Shown here piece by piece: positions 1-8,526 of a stretch of DNA of 64,000 nucleotides. Source of the DNA: Nocardia rhamnosiphila NBRC 108938 (GTDB lineage: Bacteria; Actinomycetota; Actinomycetes; Mycobacteriales; Mycobacteriaceae). Numbering within the stretch: the first letter of the stretch is position 1; every line of letters starts with the position of its first letter. The DNA is taken from the NCBI RefSeq assembly GCF_000720425.1, contig NZ_JOAJ01000007.1, forward strand, positions 310,001 to 374,000. The letters run 5' to 3'. The translations under genes and the position numbers were made by a program. The notes under the pieces were generated by a model. That model saw nothing but the letters and a program-made list of their open reading frames with translations, was not told the origin of the DNA and did not search any database.

Positions 1-21
1 GAGCTGATGTTCCGACTGTAG
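1..21 (+). CDS. possible 3' end of an upstream gene
   Basis: The first 21 bases read as six codons (E-L-M-F-R-L) followed by TAG. This is compatible with the last codons of a plus-strand gene that begins outside the window. Six codons carry no family information, so this is only a possibility. Confidence 0.2.
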   Translation, partial: ELMFRL

Positions 22-424
22 GGACGCCGCCCGACCTGGCCAAACCCCGTTCTCACATCGAAAAGCGCAGGTCGGTGAGCTGTGAGGTCACCGCAATCCG
101 GTTGTCACGGCACGCGGATGCGCGCAGTCGCGGCGGCGGCCGATCTCCTGGGAAAACATCGGGCGACACGCCGGATCCGGCCGCCGGGAGGACCGTCCGG
201 GCAGCGACGGTGAAATTTCGGAAATCGCCGCTTCTCCAGTGGTTTACATTTGTTTACACATGCGGGAGTGGCCGCCGTCACCCACACTCCACCGGTCCGG
301 CGTATCCGGATTCGCACTTCCACCGACTGGGAAGAGTCGGAAGGGCAGAGTGGCGCCCGATCGTCTACGCTTACTGCCCGATCCGACCGCGTCGGCGGTC
401 GCTCGAGCAAATTCGAGGTACGCG
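22..424. other. intergenic region upstream of the protease gene
   Basis: No convincing gene is seen in these 400 bases; the short open frames have no coherent codon use. The last part carries the protease promoter. A TACGCT hexamer lies about 57 bases before the start and GAGG sits 5 bases before the ATG. Nothing else is recognised. Confidence 0.4.
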
Positions 425-1159
425 ATGTTCAGCGTTTTCCGGCGGCGGCGGAGCCGGCGTCCCCTATCCGTCACCGTGTGCGCGGTAGTCGCCGCCTTCG
501 GTACGGCGCTGATCCCCGGCACGGCGGTGGCCGCACCCACCGCGGCCGCACCCACCGTGACGGTGTACCCGGGCATGGAGATCCGGCACACCGAGATAGC
601 CAACGGGAAGGCGGTCACCACCCGCTGCACCGTGGGTCTCACCGGTTCGATCGGCTCGGCCCAGTACGCGGTGACCGCCGGCCACTGCTACCACCAGGGA
701 ATCGTCACCGACAAAGTCGGTAACCCGATCGGCTGGTTCGAAACCCATCGACCGGACGAGGGCCTGAAGTTCGGTTTCGGATTGATCCGCCTGTACGACG
801 GAATCGGCGTCGCCGCGTCCATGGGCCGCTTCGGGCTGTCCACGGTGGATATGAAACCGCAGCTCGGACAGGAGATCTGCAAGATCGGCGCAACCACCGG
901 CTGGACGTGCGGATCGATCACCGAGGCCAATGAGGAGTGGCTCTACGCCACCAACGCGCTCGGCGCCGAGGCCGGCGATTCCGGTGCGGTGGTGTACCGC
1001 CAGACCGCCGACGGGCACGCCGCGTTCGTCGGGATCCTGGTGGCCTACGACGACGCCCAGGGCCGCAGCGCGGTCGTGGAACCGGCCGCCCTGCTGTTCG
1101 ACCAGATCGACCGGTACGGCCCGACCCGCAAGGACCGGTTCGTCTGGTACCGGGTCTGA
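425..1159 (+). CDS. secreted trypsin-fold (S1) protein, catalytic Asp apparently lost
   Basis: A 244-residue exported protein of the chymotrypsin fold, resembling the mycobacterial Rv1815 type (a similar PGMEIR motif follows the signal peptide). I chose ATG 425 because GAGG precedes it and the product begins with an Arg-rich signal peptide: RRRR, a hydrophobic core at 15-36, and an Ala-rich cleavage region near 37. The His motif TAGHC (H87) and Ser motif GDSG (S186) are present, and two Cys pairs (C68/C88, C152/C162) could form disulfides. The position that is Asp in DYALI-type motifs reads GFGLIRL (G117), so the triad looks incomplete. It may be a pseudo-protease or may recruit another acid such as D111. 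Substrate unknown. Confidence 0.75.
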   Translation: MFSVFRRRRSRRPLSVTVCAVVAAFGTALIPGTAVAAPTAAAPTVTVYPGMEIRHTEIANGKAVTTRCTVGLTGSIGSAQYAVTAGHCYHQGIVTDKVGNPIGWFETHRPDEGLKFGFGLIRLYDGIGVAASMGRFGLSTVDMKPQLGQEICKIGATTGWTCGSITEANEEWLYATNALGAEAGDSGAVVYRQTADGHAAFVGILVAYDDAQGRSAVVEPAALLFDQIDRYGPTRKDRFVWYRV

Positions 1160-1336
1160 TTCTCCACCGAAGCAGTCGAACCGCTCGCTCCGCCGGACCC
1201 GGTCGGCGACCTCCTCCCACTGCACGAGGAAGCCGGTATCCGGCTACGGGTACTACCCGAACTGGCGCCTTTCTGGCAGGCGCTGGCCGTCGGCACCCTG
1301 GGTTTCAGCGGCATCCGATTGCGCAACGCGCGCTGA
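1160..1336 (+). pseudogene. gene remnant, 58 codons in frame after the protease stop
   Basis: After the protease TGA the same frame stays open for 58 codons to a TGA at 1334-1336. The translation looks like real protein: acidic and hydrophobic alternation, with stretches such as EEAGIRLRVLPELAPFWQAL and a C-terminus GFSGIRLRNAR. There is no start codon with a ribosome site. I read it as the surviving 3' end of a lost gene; a readthrough extension of the protease is less likely. Family not recognised. Confidence 0.35.
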
Positions 1337-1390
1337 CGGATCCGTCGGCCTCGATTCTTGACGAACGGCGCGGGGGTCGCGGCGAAGTGG

Positions 1391-2269
1391 TCAGCGCACT
1401 CGCTGCCGGTCCGCGTCCCGGACCGCGCTGCGGTAGCGGTCCGCGATCAACCGGACCACGGCCGGATGGACTCCGATCGGCTCGGCCACCCCGCTCGCAC
1501 CCGCCTGGTGCAGCCGCTCGTGGAACAGCCCGTGCGCGAGGAGATAGGAGGCGATGAACACCCGCTCCCGCCCGGCCTCGCGCAGCCGCGCCACGACTTC
1601 GGGAACGCGGGGCGCCCCGGTGGCGACGTAGGCGGTGCGCACCGGAGTCGCGAGCTGTGCGGTGAGCATGGCGGCGGCGCGGCGCACATCGGCGCGGGCG
1701 CGCGCATCCGAGGAGCCCGCGGCCGCGAAGACCACGGCGTCGCCGGACCGCCAACCGGCCGCCCGCAGCCGGACGGCCATGATGCTCGCCAGTGCGGGGT
1801 CGGGACCCATCGCGGCGGTGACCGTCACCGCGGGATGGCCGCTGTCGGAGACCTCGCGGGGCACATCCTGGTAGACGTGGTATCCGGAGGCCAGAAAGGC
1901 CGGCACCACCACGGCCGGAACCGAGCCACCGGCCACCACGGCCCGGGTCGCCAGATCCCGCAGTACCTCGGCGGGCGAGGGCCCGAGCACATCGACGAAC
2001 GCGGTACGCACGGCCGGGTTCGCGCAGTCGTCCGCGGCCGGTCCCGCTGTCGGCTCGGGCGTACAACCGCAGTTCGAGTAGCCGGGCGCGGCCGCGCGGC
2101 GGCCGGCGGAACCCGGCGCGCCGGAGTGGCCGCACCGGGTCTCCGGGGTGCCGGGCCGCCGGTCCAGTTCGTGCCCGACCGCTTCGGCCAGTGCGGCGAT
2201 CATCTGCACGCCCTTGGCACTGCGGGTGCCGTGCGCTACCAGCACCAGCGCGGGCGGTGGCCGCCTCAC
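1391..2269 (-). CDS. sirohydrochlorin chelatase (CbiX/SirB-type) with a Cys-containing insert
   Basis: A 292-residue protein of the CbiX/SirB class, which inserts Fe or Co into sirohydrochlorin. Two homologous halves are visible. The first begins with LVLVAHGTRS (metal-binding His) and continues through FVDVLGPSPAEVL and PAFLASGYHV. The second contains the repeat-like VFIASYLLAHGLFHERL. Beside nirBD the likely product is siroheme for NirB. Start GTG 2269 overlaps the stop of the upstream HemD-like gene (GTGA), implying translational coupling. Residues about 39-85 form an insert with Cys46, Cys67, Cys69 and Cys82 that I do not know from the family. Cobalt chelation cannot be excluded. Confidence 0.85.
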   Translation of the reverse strand: MRRPPPALVLVAHGTRSAKGVQMIAALAEAVGHELDRRPGTPETRCGHSGAPGSAGRRAAAPGYSNCGCTPEPTAGPAADDCANPAVRTAFVDVLGPSPAEVLRDLATRAVVAGGSVPAVVVPAFLASGYHVYQDVPREVSDSGHPAVTVTAAMGPDPALASIMAVRLRAAGWRSGDAVVFAAAGSSDARARADVRRAAAMLTAQLATPVRTAYVATGAPRVPEVVARLREAGRERVFIASYLLAHGLFHERLHQAGASGVAEPIGVHPAVVRLIADRYRSAVRDADRQRVR

Positions 2270-3480
2270 CCCGGCACCACCGTCCGGACATAGCGCGTGT
2301 TGCGCACCGGGGCCGGTGGCGCCGTATCGGCATTGTTGTCGTTACATTCGGCCGGATCCATGGCCAGCCGGTACCCGCGCTTGACCACCGTCTGGATCGC
2401 CTTGGGGGTCCCCAGACCCGCCCGCAGCCGCGCGATCGCGGTCTCCACCGCGTGCGTATCGTCGCCGCCGCCGGGCAGCGCCGCCAGCAGGTCCTCGCGG
2501 GAGACCACCCGGCCCGGCTGCCGGGCCAAAGAGCGCATCAGCGCCATCGGCGCCGGGGCGAGCTGTTTCACCGTGCCGTCCACCACCACGCACGCACCGC
2601 GCACGCTGATGGTGTGGCCGGCGGCATTGATCCGCCCGGCCCGGCGCGGAAGTTCCTCGGCGACATGGCGGGCCAGCGCGCCCAGCCGGGCCCGGCCGGG
2701 CATCGTGGTGGGCACCCCGAGTTCCTCGAGCGGGGCCGCGGTGATCGGGCCGACGCAGGCCGCCGGCACCCGGCTGCGCAGCGCGTGCAACACCCCCTCC
2801 AGGACCCCGGTCTCCTTGGCGCGCATCAGCATCGAGGCCACGGCCGGGGCACTGGTGAAGGTCACACAGTCGATCGCGGAGGTCACGACGGCCTCGATCA
2901 GCTGATCCATCGGACCGCGGTCGGCGGGCGGCTCCCACCGGTACACCGGTACGGGCACCACATCGGCGCCCGCACACCGCAGTACTTCGCAGAAGTCGGG
3001 GATCGGTTCCCATTCGGTGGTGGCGCCGTGCAGCTGGACCGCGATCCGCACGCCCTCGACGCCTTCGGCGAGCAGATGATCCAGGACCTCGGCCGAGGAC
3101 TCCGACGCCGGCGACCACTCCTCACGCAGTTCCGCGGCCCGGATCGCGCCTTTGGCCTTCGGGCCCCGGGCCAGCATCCGGGTGCCGCCCAGGGTCGCAC
3201 GCAACTGTTCGGCCAGGCCCCAGCCCTCGGCGGCCTCCATCCAGCCGCGAAAACCGATACCGGTGGTGGCCACCGCGATCTGCGGTGGATCGGCGACCAG
3301 CTCACCGGTCACCCGTTCCAGTTCGGTGTCGTCGGCGAGCGGGATGATCCGGATGGCCGGTGCGGATACGACCGACGCACCCCGCCGGGTGAGCAGGGTG
3401 GCGAATTCCTCGGCCCGCCGGGCCGCGGTGAGACCGATCGTGAAACCGGCCAGCGAGGCATTCGTCTCCGGAACCGTCAT
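2266..3480 (-). CDS. uroporphyrinogen-III synthase-like protein with C-terminal winged helix
   Basis: A 404-residue fusion. Residues 1 to about 260 are a HemD-type domain, beginning with LAGFTIGLTAARRAEEF and containing GPITAAPLEELG. Residues about 300-395 are an OmpR-type winged-helix DNA-binding domain (LARQPGRVVSREDLLAAL, ending VVKRGYRLAMD). The arrangement matches Rv0260c of mycobacteria, which also lies by nitrite genes. ATG 3480 overlaps the nirD stop (ATGA); an upstream in-frame start would run into nirD. The HemD part could make the siroheme precursor, or the protein could be mainly a regulator of nitrogen genes that senses a tetrapyrrole. Catalytic competence is not shown by the sequence. 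Confidence 0.85.
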   Translation of the reverse strand: MTVPETNASLAGFTIGLTAARRAEEFATLLTRRGASVVSAPAIRIIPLADDTELERVTGELVADPPQIAVATTGIGFRGWMEAAEGWGLAEQLRATLGGTRMLARGPKAKGAIRAAELREEWSPASESSAEVLDHLLAEGVEGVRIAVQLHGATTEWEPIPDFCEVLRCAGADVVPVPVYRWEPPADRGPMDQLIEAVVTSAIDCVTFTSAPAVASMLMRAKETGVLEGVLHALRSRVPAACVGPITAAPLEELGVPTTMPGRARLGALARHVAEELPRRAGRINAAGHTISVRGACVVVDGTVKQLAPAPMALMRSLARQPGRVVSREDLLAALPGGGDDTHAVETAIARLRAGLGTPKAIQTVVKRGYRLAMDPAECNDNNADTAPPAPVRNTRYVRTVVPG

Positions 3481-3875
3481 ACCGGGCAGCCGTCCGGGGC
3501 CACCGTCACGGGCCGGTCCGAGATCGACACCTGTCCGTCGTCCACGCGCACGGAATATACCGGCAGGCTCGTCGTCGCGTCGTCCAGGCACCGGCCGTCG
3601 AGCAGGGAGAAGGCCTGCTTCAACAGCGGTGACGCGACCACCGGCTCACCGCCGCGGTCGCCGACGATCCCGCGCGACATCACCGCCGCCCGGCCGAACG
3701 GATCGATATTGCCGACCGCGTACAACGTGCCCTCGGGCAACAGGAACAGGGCCGCCTGGGCGCCGCCGGGCAGCAGCACCGCCACGCCGCGGCCGGGGAT
3801 CAGGTACTCGAGCGGGCACGCCCGGGTCCATCCCGTGATGGCCGGAACAATTACTGGGGTATCGATCACGGTCAT
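3477..3875 (-). CDS. nirD: nitrite reductase (NADH) small subunit NirD
   Basis: A 132-residue protein of the NirD family, the small partner of the assimilatory NADH-nitrite reductase (nitrite to ammonium, cytoplasm). It shows the Rieske-like beta fold (ALFLLPEGTLYAVGNIDPFGRAAVMSRGIVGD) but, as usual for NirD, lacks the Cys-His cluster ligands. It overlaps a 23-codon leader ORF upstream and the HemD-like gene downstream, each by ATGA. Its ribosome site (GAGGAG) lies inside the leader ORF, so its translation is probably coupled. The large subunit NirB is encoded about 320 bp upstream. Confidence 0.93.
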   Translation of the reverse strand: MTVIDTPVIVPAITGWTRACPLEYLIPGRGVAVLLPGGAQAALFLLPEGTLYAVGNIDPFGRAAVMSRGIVGDRGGEPVVASPLLKQAFSLLDGRCLDDATTSLPVYSVRVDDGQVSISDRPVTVAPDGCPV

Positions 3876-3943
3876 AGCGCCTCCTCAGAAGCTGGTACAT
3901 ACGGTCCGCGGAGACCGAAGCGAAGGCGAAGGGATCGCATCAT
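3872..3943 (-). CDS. 23-codon leader ORF overlapping nirD
   Basis: A short frame begins with ATG-ATG at 3943/3940 behind a strong GGAGGAGA ribosome site with 5 bases spacing. It encodes 23 residues rich in Arg and Leu (MMRSLRLRFGLRG at the N-terminus). Its TGA overlaps the nirD ATG in an ATGA junction. The strong site and exact coupling suggest it is translated and sets nirD translation. No homology is recognised, and a role as an attenuating leader peptide is inference. Confidence 0.45.
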   Translation of the reverse strand: MMRSLRLRFGLRGPYVPASEEAL

Positions 3944-3993
3944 CGGTGTCTCCTCCACACGCCGTTACCTATTGGTACCGGCGGCCTGTTTCC

Positions 3994-4010
3994 TGACGGT
4001 TAAGCCGTCA
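3994..4010. promoter_or_regulatory. inverted repeat upstream of nirD
   Basis: TGACGG and CCGTCA form a perfect 6-bp inverted repeat with a 5-base spacer (TTAAG), about 50 bp before the leader ORF. It could be an operator or a weak hairpin in the nirB-nirD spacer. No regulator is assigned. Confidence 0.3.
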
Positions 4011-4133
4011 TTTCTCGTGCGTAGCGACCGGTGTGCTGCTACCTCGATCGCGGTGGCGCTCCGCCGGCTGCGCAGCAGGCCGGGCTGTGCCCATCCGGCC
4101 CTCCGGCACGCCCTGCGTGGTCCCCCTCTGCTC

Positions 4134-4232
4134 CCTCCTCCTGGCGTACCGGGCAGGCTGTCTCCATTACCGCCTGTCCGGCGGGCCCGGCGGGTTTACG
4201 CTCCGCTGCCTCCTCCCGGCATACCGGGCAGG
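4134..4232. repeat. imperfect direct repeat of the nirB 3' end
   Basis: Two 24-base units at 4134-4157 and 4209-4232 agree at 22 positions and share the core TACCGGGCAGG. The second encodes the last residues of NirB (LPGMPGGG); the first, just past the nirB stop, would encode LPGTPGGG. A duplicated gene end explains part of the unusually long spacer between nirB and nirD. Confidence 0.6.
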
Positions 4233-6724
4233 CCGAGGAGTACCGGGACCTTGCGCTCACCGCTGTCGTCGAAGGTGATGGTCGGGTCGGCCTCGGCCGG
4301 GGCGTTGACGAACGAGACGAACCGCGACAGCTTCTCCTCGTCGTCGAGGACCGCGGCCCACTCGTCGCGGTAACCGGCCACATGGTCGGCCATCGCCTGC
4401 TCCAGGTCGGCGGCGACCCCGAGGCTGTCCTCGCACACCACCTCGCGCACGTAGTCGATACCGAGGTCCTCCTGCCACGGCGCGGTGCGCTGCAGCCGAT
4501 CCGCGGTGCGGATGTAGAACATCAGATAGCGATCGATATAGGCGATGAGTGTCTCGTCGTCGAGGTCGCCCGCGAGCAGCACCGCGTGTTTGGGGGTCAG
4601 GCCGCCGTTTCCGCCCACATAGAGGTTCCATCCGTTCTCGGTGGCGATGACGCCCACATCCTTGCCGCGGGCCTCGGCGCATTCGCGGGCGCAACCGGAC
4701 ACGGCCAATTTCAATTTATGCGGCGACCGGAGCCCGCGGTAACGCTTCTCCAGCAGCACGGCCATGCCGACCGAATCCTGCTGGCCGTACCGGCACCAGG
4801 TGGAACCGACGCAACTCTTCACCGTGCGCAGCGATTTACCGTACGCGTGGCCGGATTCCATACCGGCGTCCACCAGGCGCTTCCAGATGAGTGGCAGCTG
4901 CTCCACCCGCGCGCCGAACAGGTCGATCCGCTGCCCGCCGGTGATCTTGGTGTAGAGACCGAACTCCTTGGCGACCGCACCGATCACGATCAGCTGTTCC
5001 GGGGTCACCTCGCCGCCCGGCATCCGCGGCACCACCGAGTAGGTGCCGTTCTTCTGCATATTGGCCAGGAAGTGGTCGTTGGTGTCCTGTAGCGCGGCCT
5101 GTTCGCCCTCCAGGATGTGATCGCTGGAGGTGGAGGCCAGAATCGAGGCGACCGTCGGCTTGCAGATATCGCAACCGGTCCCCCGGCCGTGCCGGGCGAT
5201 GAGTTCGGAGAAGGTGCGGATACCGGCGGCCTGCACGATCTGGAACAGCTCGGCGCGCGACTGGTCGAAGTGCTCGCACAGCGCCTTGGACATCTCGACG
5301 CCGGACTGTTCGAGCACCTTCTTGATCATCGGCACACACCCGCCGCAGGAGGTGCCGGCCTTGGTGCAGGCCTTGATGGCCGGGATATCGCAGGCTCCCT
5401 CGCCGATGGCGCCGCAGATGGCGCCTTTGCTCACATCGTTGCAGGAGCAGATCTGGGCTTCGTCGGGCAGCGCGTCGGCGCCCAGTTCCGCCCCGGCCGG
5501 GGAGATGAGCGCGGCCGGTTCGGCCGGCAGCGGCCGGCCCACCAGCGGGCGCAGCGCGGCGTACTGGGTGGCATCGCCGACCAGGATGCCGCCCAGCAGG
5601 GTCTGCGCGTCATCGGAGATCACCAGTTTCGCGTAGGTACCCCGGGCGGCGTCGTGCAACACCACCGACAGTGCGCCTTCGGTGGTGCCGTGCGCGTCGC
5701 CGAAGCTGGCGACATCCACGCCGAGCAGTTTGAGCTTGGTGGACATATCGGCGCCGGGGAACTCACCGGCACCACCCAGCAGGCGGTCGGCCACGATCTC
5801 GGCGGTGCTGTAGCCGGGCGCCACCAACCCGTAGCAGACCCCTTCGATCGCGGCGCATTCGCCGATGGCGTAGATGTTCGGATCGGACGTGGCCAGCCCC
5901 AGATCGGTGATCACGCCACCGCGCGGGCCGACCTCGAGCCCGGCGTCGCGGGCGATCTGATCCCGCGGCCGGACACCCGCGGAGAACACCACCAGCGCGG
6001 CATCGATCACGGTGTCGTCGGACAGGGTGACCCGCAGCCGCTCGGCCGGGCCGGCGTCCGCGTCGCGTTCGATCCCGGCGGTGCCCACCCCGGTGTGCAC
6101 CCGCAGCCCCAGGTCGGTGACCAGTTTCTCCAGGATCGCGCCGCCGCCTTCATCGATCTGGGCCGGCATCAGTCGGTCGTTGTATTCGACCACGTGCGGG
6201 GTGAGCCCGAGCAGCCGCAGCGCGTTGGCGGCCTCCAGCCCGAGCAGGCCACCGCCCACGACCACGCCGTGGGCGCCCGGCCCGGCCGCGTCGGCCGCGG
6301 CCCGGATACCGTCCAGGTCCTCGATGGTCCGGTAGACGAAGCATTCCTGGTGTTCGTGCCCCGGCACGGGCGGTACGAACGGGTAGGAACCGGTCGCCAG
6401 GACCAGCGCGTCGTAGTCGAGCACCTCACCGGAAGTGGTGGTGACCTTCTGGGCGTCCCGGTCGATCGCCTCGGCCCGCTGGCCGAGGCGCAGGTCGACC
6501 AGTTCGTCGCCGGCGTACTCGTTACCCGGTAGCGCCAGCGAGGCGGCGTTCCAGTTGCCGACGTAGGAGGACAGGCCGACCCGGTCGTAGGCGGCCAGTT
6601 TCTCCTCGCCGAGGACGACGACCTGCCACTGGCCCGACTCGTCCCGGGAGCGGACGGCCTCGACGAACCGGTGCCCGACCATGCCGTGACCGGCGACGAC
6701 GACTGTTCTGCGCTGTGCGTTCAT
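4196..6724 (-). CDS. nirB: nitrite reductase (NADH) large subunit NirB
   Basis: An 842-residue assimilatory nitrite reductase large subunit. The N-terminal FAD/NAD(P) region (about 1-400) opens with VVVAGHGMVGHRFVE and includes the second nucleotide site GVVVGGGLLGLEAA. A BFD-type [2Fe-2S] domain follows (ICSCNDVSKGAIC and TSCGGC, about 425-475). The sulfite/nitrite reductase half ends with the siroheme-[4Fe-4S] ligands GSTWCRYG and SGCARECAEA. It reduces nitrite to ammonium with NirD, using NADH. The gene starts 24 bp after the narK stop and is probably cotranscribed with it. Length and motifs are complete. Confidence 0.96.
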   Translation of the reverse strand: MNAQRRTVVVAGHGMVGHRFVEAVRSRDESGQWQVVVLGEEKLAAYDRVGLSSYVGNWNAASLALPGNEYAGDELVDLRLGQRAEAIDRDAQKVTTTSGEVLDYDALVLATGSYPFVPPVPGHEHQECFVYRTIEDLDGIRAAADAAGPGAHGVVVGGGLLGLEAANALRLLGLTPHVVEYNDRLMPAQIDEGGGAILEKLVTDLGLRVHTGVGTAGIERDADAGPAERLRVTLSDDTVIDAALVVFSAGVRPRDQIARDAGLEVGPRGGVITDLGLATSDPNIYAIGECAAIEGVCYGLVAPGYSTAEIVADRLLGGAGEFPGADMSTKLKLLGVDVASFGDAHGTTEGALSVVLHDAARGTYAKLVISDDAQTLLGGILVGDATQYAALRPLVGRPLPAEPAALISPAGAELGADALPDEAQICSCNDVSKGAICGAIGEGACDIPAIKACTKAGTSCGGCVPMIKKVLEQSGVEMSKALCEHFDQSRAELFQIVQAAGIRTFSELIARHGRGTGCDICKPTVASILASTSSDHILEGEQAALQDTNDHFLANMQKNGTYSVVPRMPGGEVTPEQLIVIGAVAKEFGLYTKITGGQRIDLFGARVEQLPLIWKRLVDAGMESGHAYGKSLRTVKSCVGSTWCRYGQQDSVGMAVLLEKRYRGLRSPHKLKLAVSGCARECAEARGKDVGVIATENGWNLYVGGNGGLTPKHAVLLAGDLDDETLIAYIDRYLMFYIRTADRLQRTAPWQEDLGIDYVREVVCEDSLGVAADLEQAMADHVAGYRDEWAAVLDDEEKLSRFVSFVNAPAEADPTITFDDSGERKVPVLLGLPGMPGGGSGA

Positions 6725-6748
6725 GGTGTCCTCCGTGGGGATCCGGGG

Positions 6749-8263
6749 TCAGAGGGTCGCCGACGACCGGGCGGACCGGGATTCGGTGGGCTGGGGTTTG
6801 CGGGAACCGGATTCGGCCCGCCGGACCAGGGCCTCGGCCGCCGCGACCACCTCGAGGTCGCGCACCGGGGCGCCGGGGCGGCGCAGGAACACCGCCCAGG
6901 TGACCAGCGCGCAGGCGATGTAGAACACCGTGAACACCCAGAAGGCGGTGGTCGCGGATTGGGTGGAGGAGTACGACGACCGCAGCACCAGGTTGATGCC
7001 GACACCGCCGAGGGCGCCGATGGCGCCGACGAAACCGATCAGCGCGCCCGAGGTGTTCTGCGCCCAGGCGGCACGTTCGGCGGGACCGGTGTCCAGGCTG
7101 CGCGATTTGGCGTCGAAAACCGACGGGATGATCTTGGTGACCGATCCGTTGCCCAGTCCGGACAGGATGAACAGCGCCACGAAACCGGCCACCAGCGCGC
7201 CCAGCACCGGCCCGGAGAAGCCCTTGTGCGAGCCGTCGGCAACTGTGGAGGCCGTGGCCACCGCGATCGCCGCGACCATCATGGCCGCGAAAGTGAACAG
7301 GGTGACCCGGCTGCCGCCGATCCGGTCGGCGAGTTTGCCGCCGTAGGGGCGGGCGATCGACCCGAGCAGCGGTCCGATGAAAGCGATCTGCGCGGCGTGC
7401 AGCGTGGCCTGGGCCGCGGTGTCCCCACCGGCGACGAAACTGATCTGCAGGATCTGCCCGAACGCGAAGCTGTACCCGATGAAGGAACCGAAGGTGCCGA
7501 TGTAGAGGAACGACACCGCCCAGGACTGCGGCACTTTCAATGCGGTGAGCATGAAGGACAGATCGGCCTTCTGGTTGGGCAGGTTGTCCATGAACAGCGC
7601 CGCGCCGAGTCCGGCGAGGACCACCAGCACCAGATAGGTCGCGCAGATGACCGAGGCGTACTCGTTACCGAGGGTCGCGATGACCAGCAGCCCGAACAAC
7701 TGGATCACCGGGACTCCGATATTGCCGCCACCGGCGTTCATTCCCAGGGCCCAGCCCTTGAGCCGCTGCGGGTAGAACGCGTTGATATTGGTCATCGAGG
7801 AGGCGAAATTACCGCCGCCCAGACCGGCGAACGCCGCGACGACGAGGAAGGTCGTATAGGAGGTGCCGGGCTGGTTCACGAAATACAGGGTGAGAACGGC
7901 CGGCACCAGCAGTGCGGCGGCGCTGAACACCGTCCAATTACGACCGCCGAACCGGGCCGTGGCAACCGTGTACGGGATCCGCAGGATCGCGCCGACCAGT
8001 GTCGGTACGGCGACCAGGAAGAATTTGCCCGCCGCGTCGATCCCGTAGGTCTCGACCGGCATGAACAGCACCATGACCGACCAGATGGACCAGATCGAGA
8101 ATCCGATGTGCTCGGCCACGACCGACCAGATCAGATTGCGTGTGGCGATCTTCTTACCGCCGGCTTCCCAGGCCGCGGTGTCCTCGGCGTCCCAGCGCTC
8201 CAGCTTCGGCCGCCGCCACATCGCCGACAGGGCGTCGCCGCGGCTTTCGGTCTGCGTGCTCAA
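6749..8263 (-). CDS. narK: NarK-type nitrate/nitrite MFS transporter (copy 1)
   Basis: A 504-residue major facilitator protein with about 12 membrane segments. It has the nitrate/nitrite porter signatures GLGGGNFASSMTNINAFYP and a matching second-half motif near LSGLGNGSVTKIIP. It is first in a minus-strand series followed by nirB, so it probably brings nitrite or nitrate in for assimilation. ATG 8263 gives the usual long cytoplasmic N-terminus (WRRPKLERWD). The second NarK at 10808-12298 is clearly related but divergent. Whether it carries nitrate, nitrite or exchanges the two cannot be told from sequence. Confidence 0.92.
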   Translation of the reverse strand: MSTQTESRGDALSAMWRRPKLERWDAEDTAAWEAGGKKIATRNLIWSVVAEHIGFSIWSIWSVMVLFMPVETYGIDAAGKFFLVAVPTLVGAILRIPYTVATARFGGRNWTVFSAAALLVPAVLTLYFVNQPGTSYTTFLVVAAFAGLGGGNFASSMTNINAFYPQRLKGWALGMNAGGGNIGVPVIQLFGLLVIATLGNEYASVICATYLVLVVLAGLGAALFMDNLPNQKADLSFMLTALKVPQSWAVSFLYIGTFGSFIGYSFAFGQILQISFVAGGDTAAQATLHAAQIAFIGPLLGSIARPYGGKLADRIGGSRVTLFTFAAMMVAAIAVATASTVADGSHKGFSGPVLGALVAGFVALFILSGLGNGSVTKIIPSVFDAKSRSLDTGPAERAAWAQNTSGALIGFVGAIGALGGVGINLVLRSSYSSTQSATTAFWVFTVFYIACALVTWAVFLRRPGAPVRDLEVVAAAEALVRRAESGSRKPQPTESRSARSSATL

Positions 8264-8345
8264 AAGGGCCTCCCAACGTGGTTCGACCCCACGGTAGGAA
8301 ACCGGTATTGCGAAAATGCTGCCCGAGATGACCGTCGAATCAACG

Positions 8346-8355
8346 GTTTCTCACG
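8346..8355. promoter_or_regulatory. TTTCTCACG motif upstream of narK copy 1
   Basis: GTTTCTCACG lies about 83-92 bp upstream of the narK start. The same nine bases (TTTCTCACG) recur at the same distance from the second narK (10715-10723), in opposite orientation relative to the gene. Nitrate genes of actinobacteria are commonly under GlnR; this could be part of a GlnR or NnaR site, but spacing to a full consensus is not convincing. Confidence 0.3.
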
Positions 8356-8526
8356 CGGTTCGCGGCGCGCAGGTGAGCAGGCCGCCGATGTTACTTCGTT
8401 GTGTCGTCGGCATTTCCGCCGGTGACGAAGTGCCCATATCCGCTGCGGAACGCGGTGAGGGATGAGCCGATGATGACCCGCGTCACCTTCCCGCGCAACT
8501 CCGGGCGCCGGTCCCCCATGGCCGGT

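Noticed and set aside
5117..6532. 471-codon plus-strand frame opposite nirB
   Set aside because: Shadow of nirB, which carries complete cofactor motifs.
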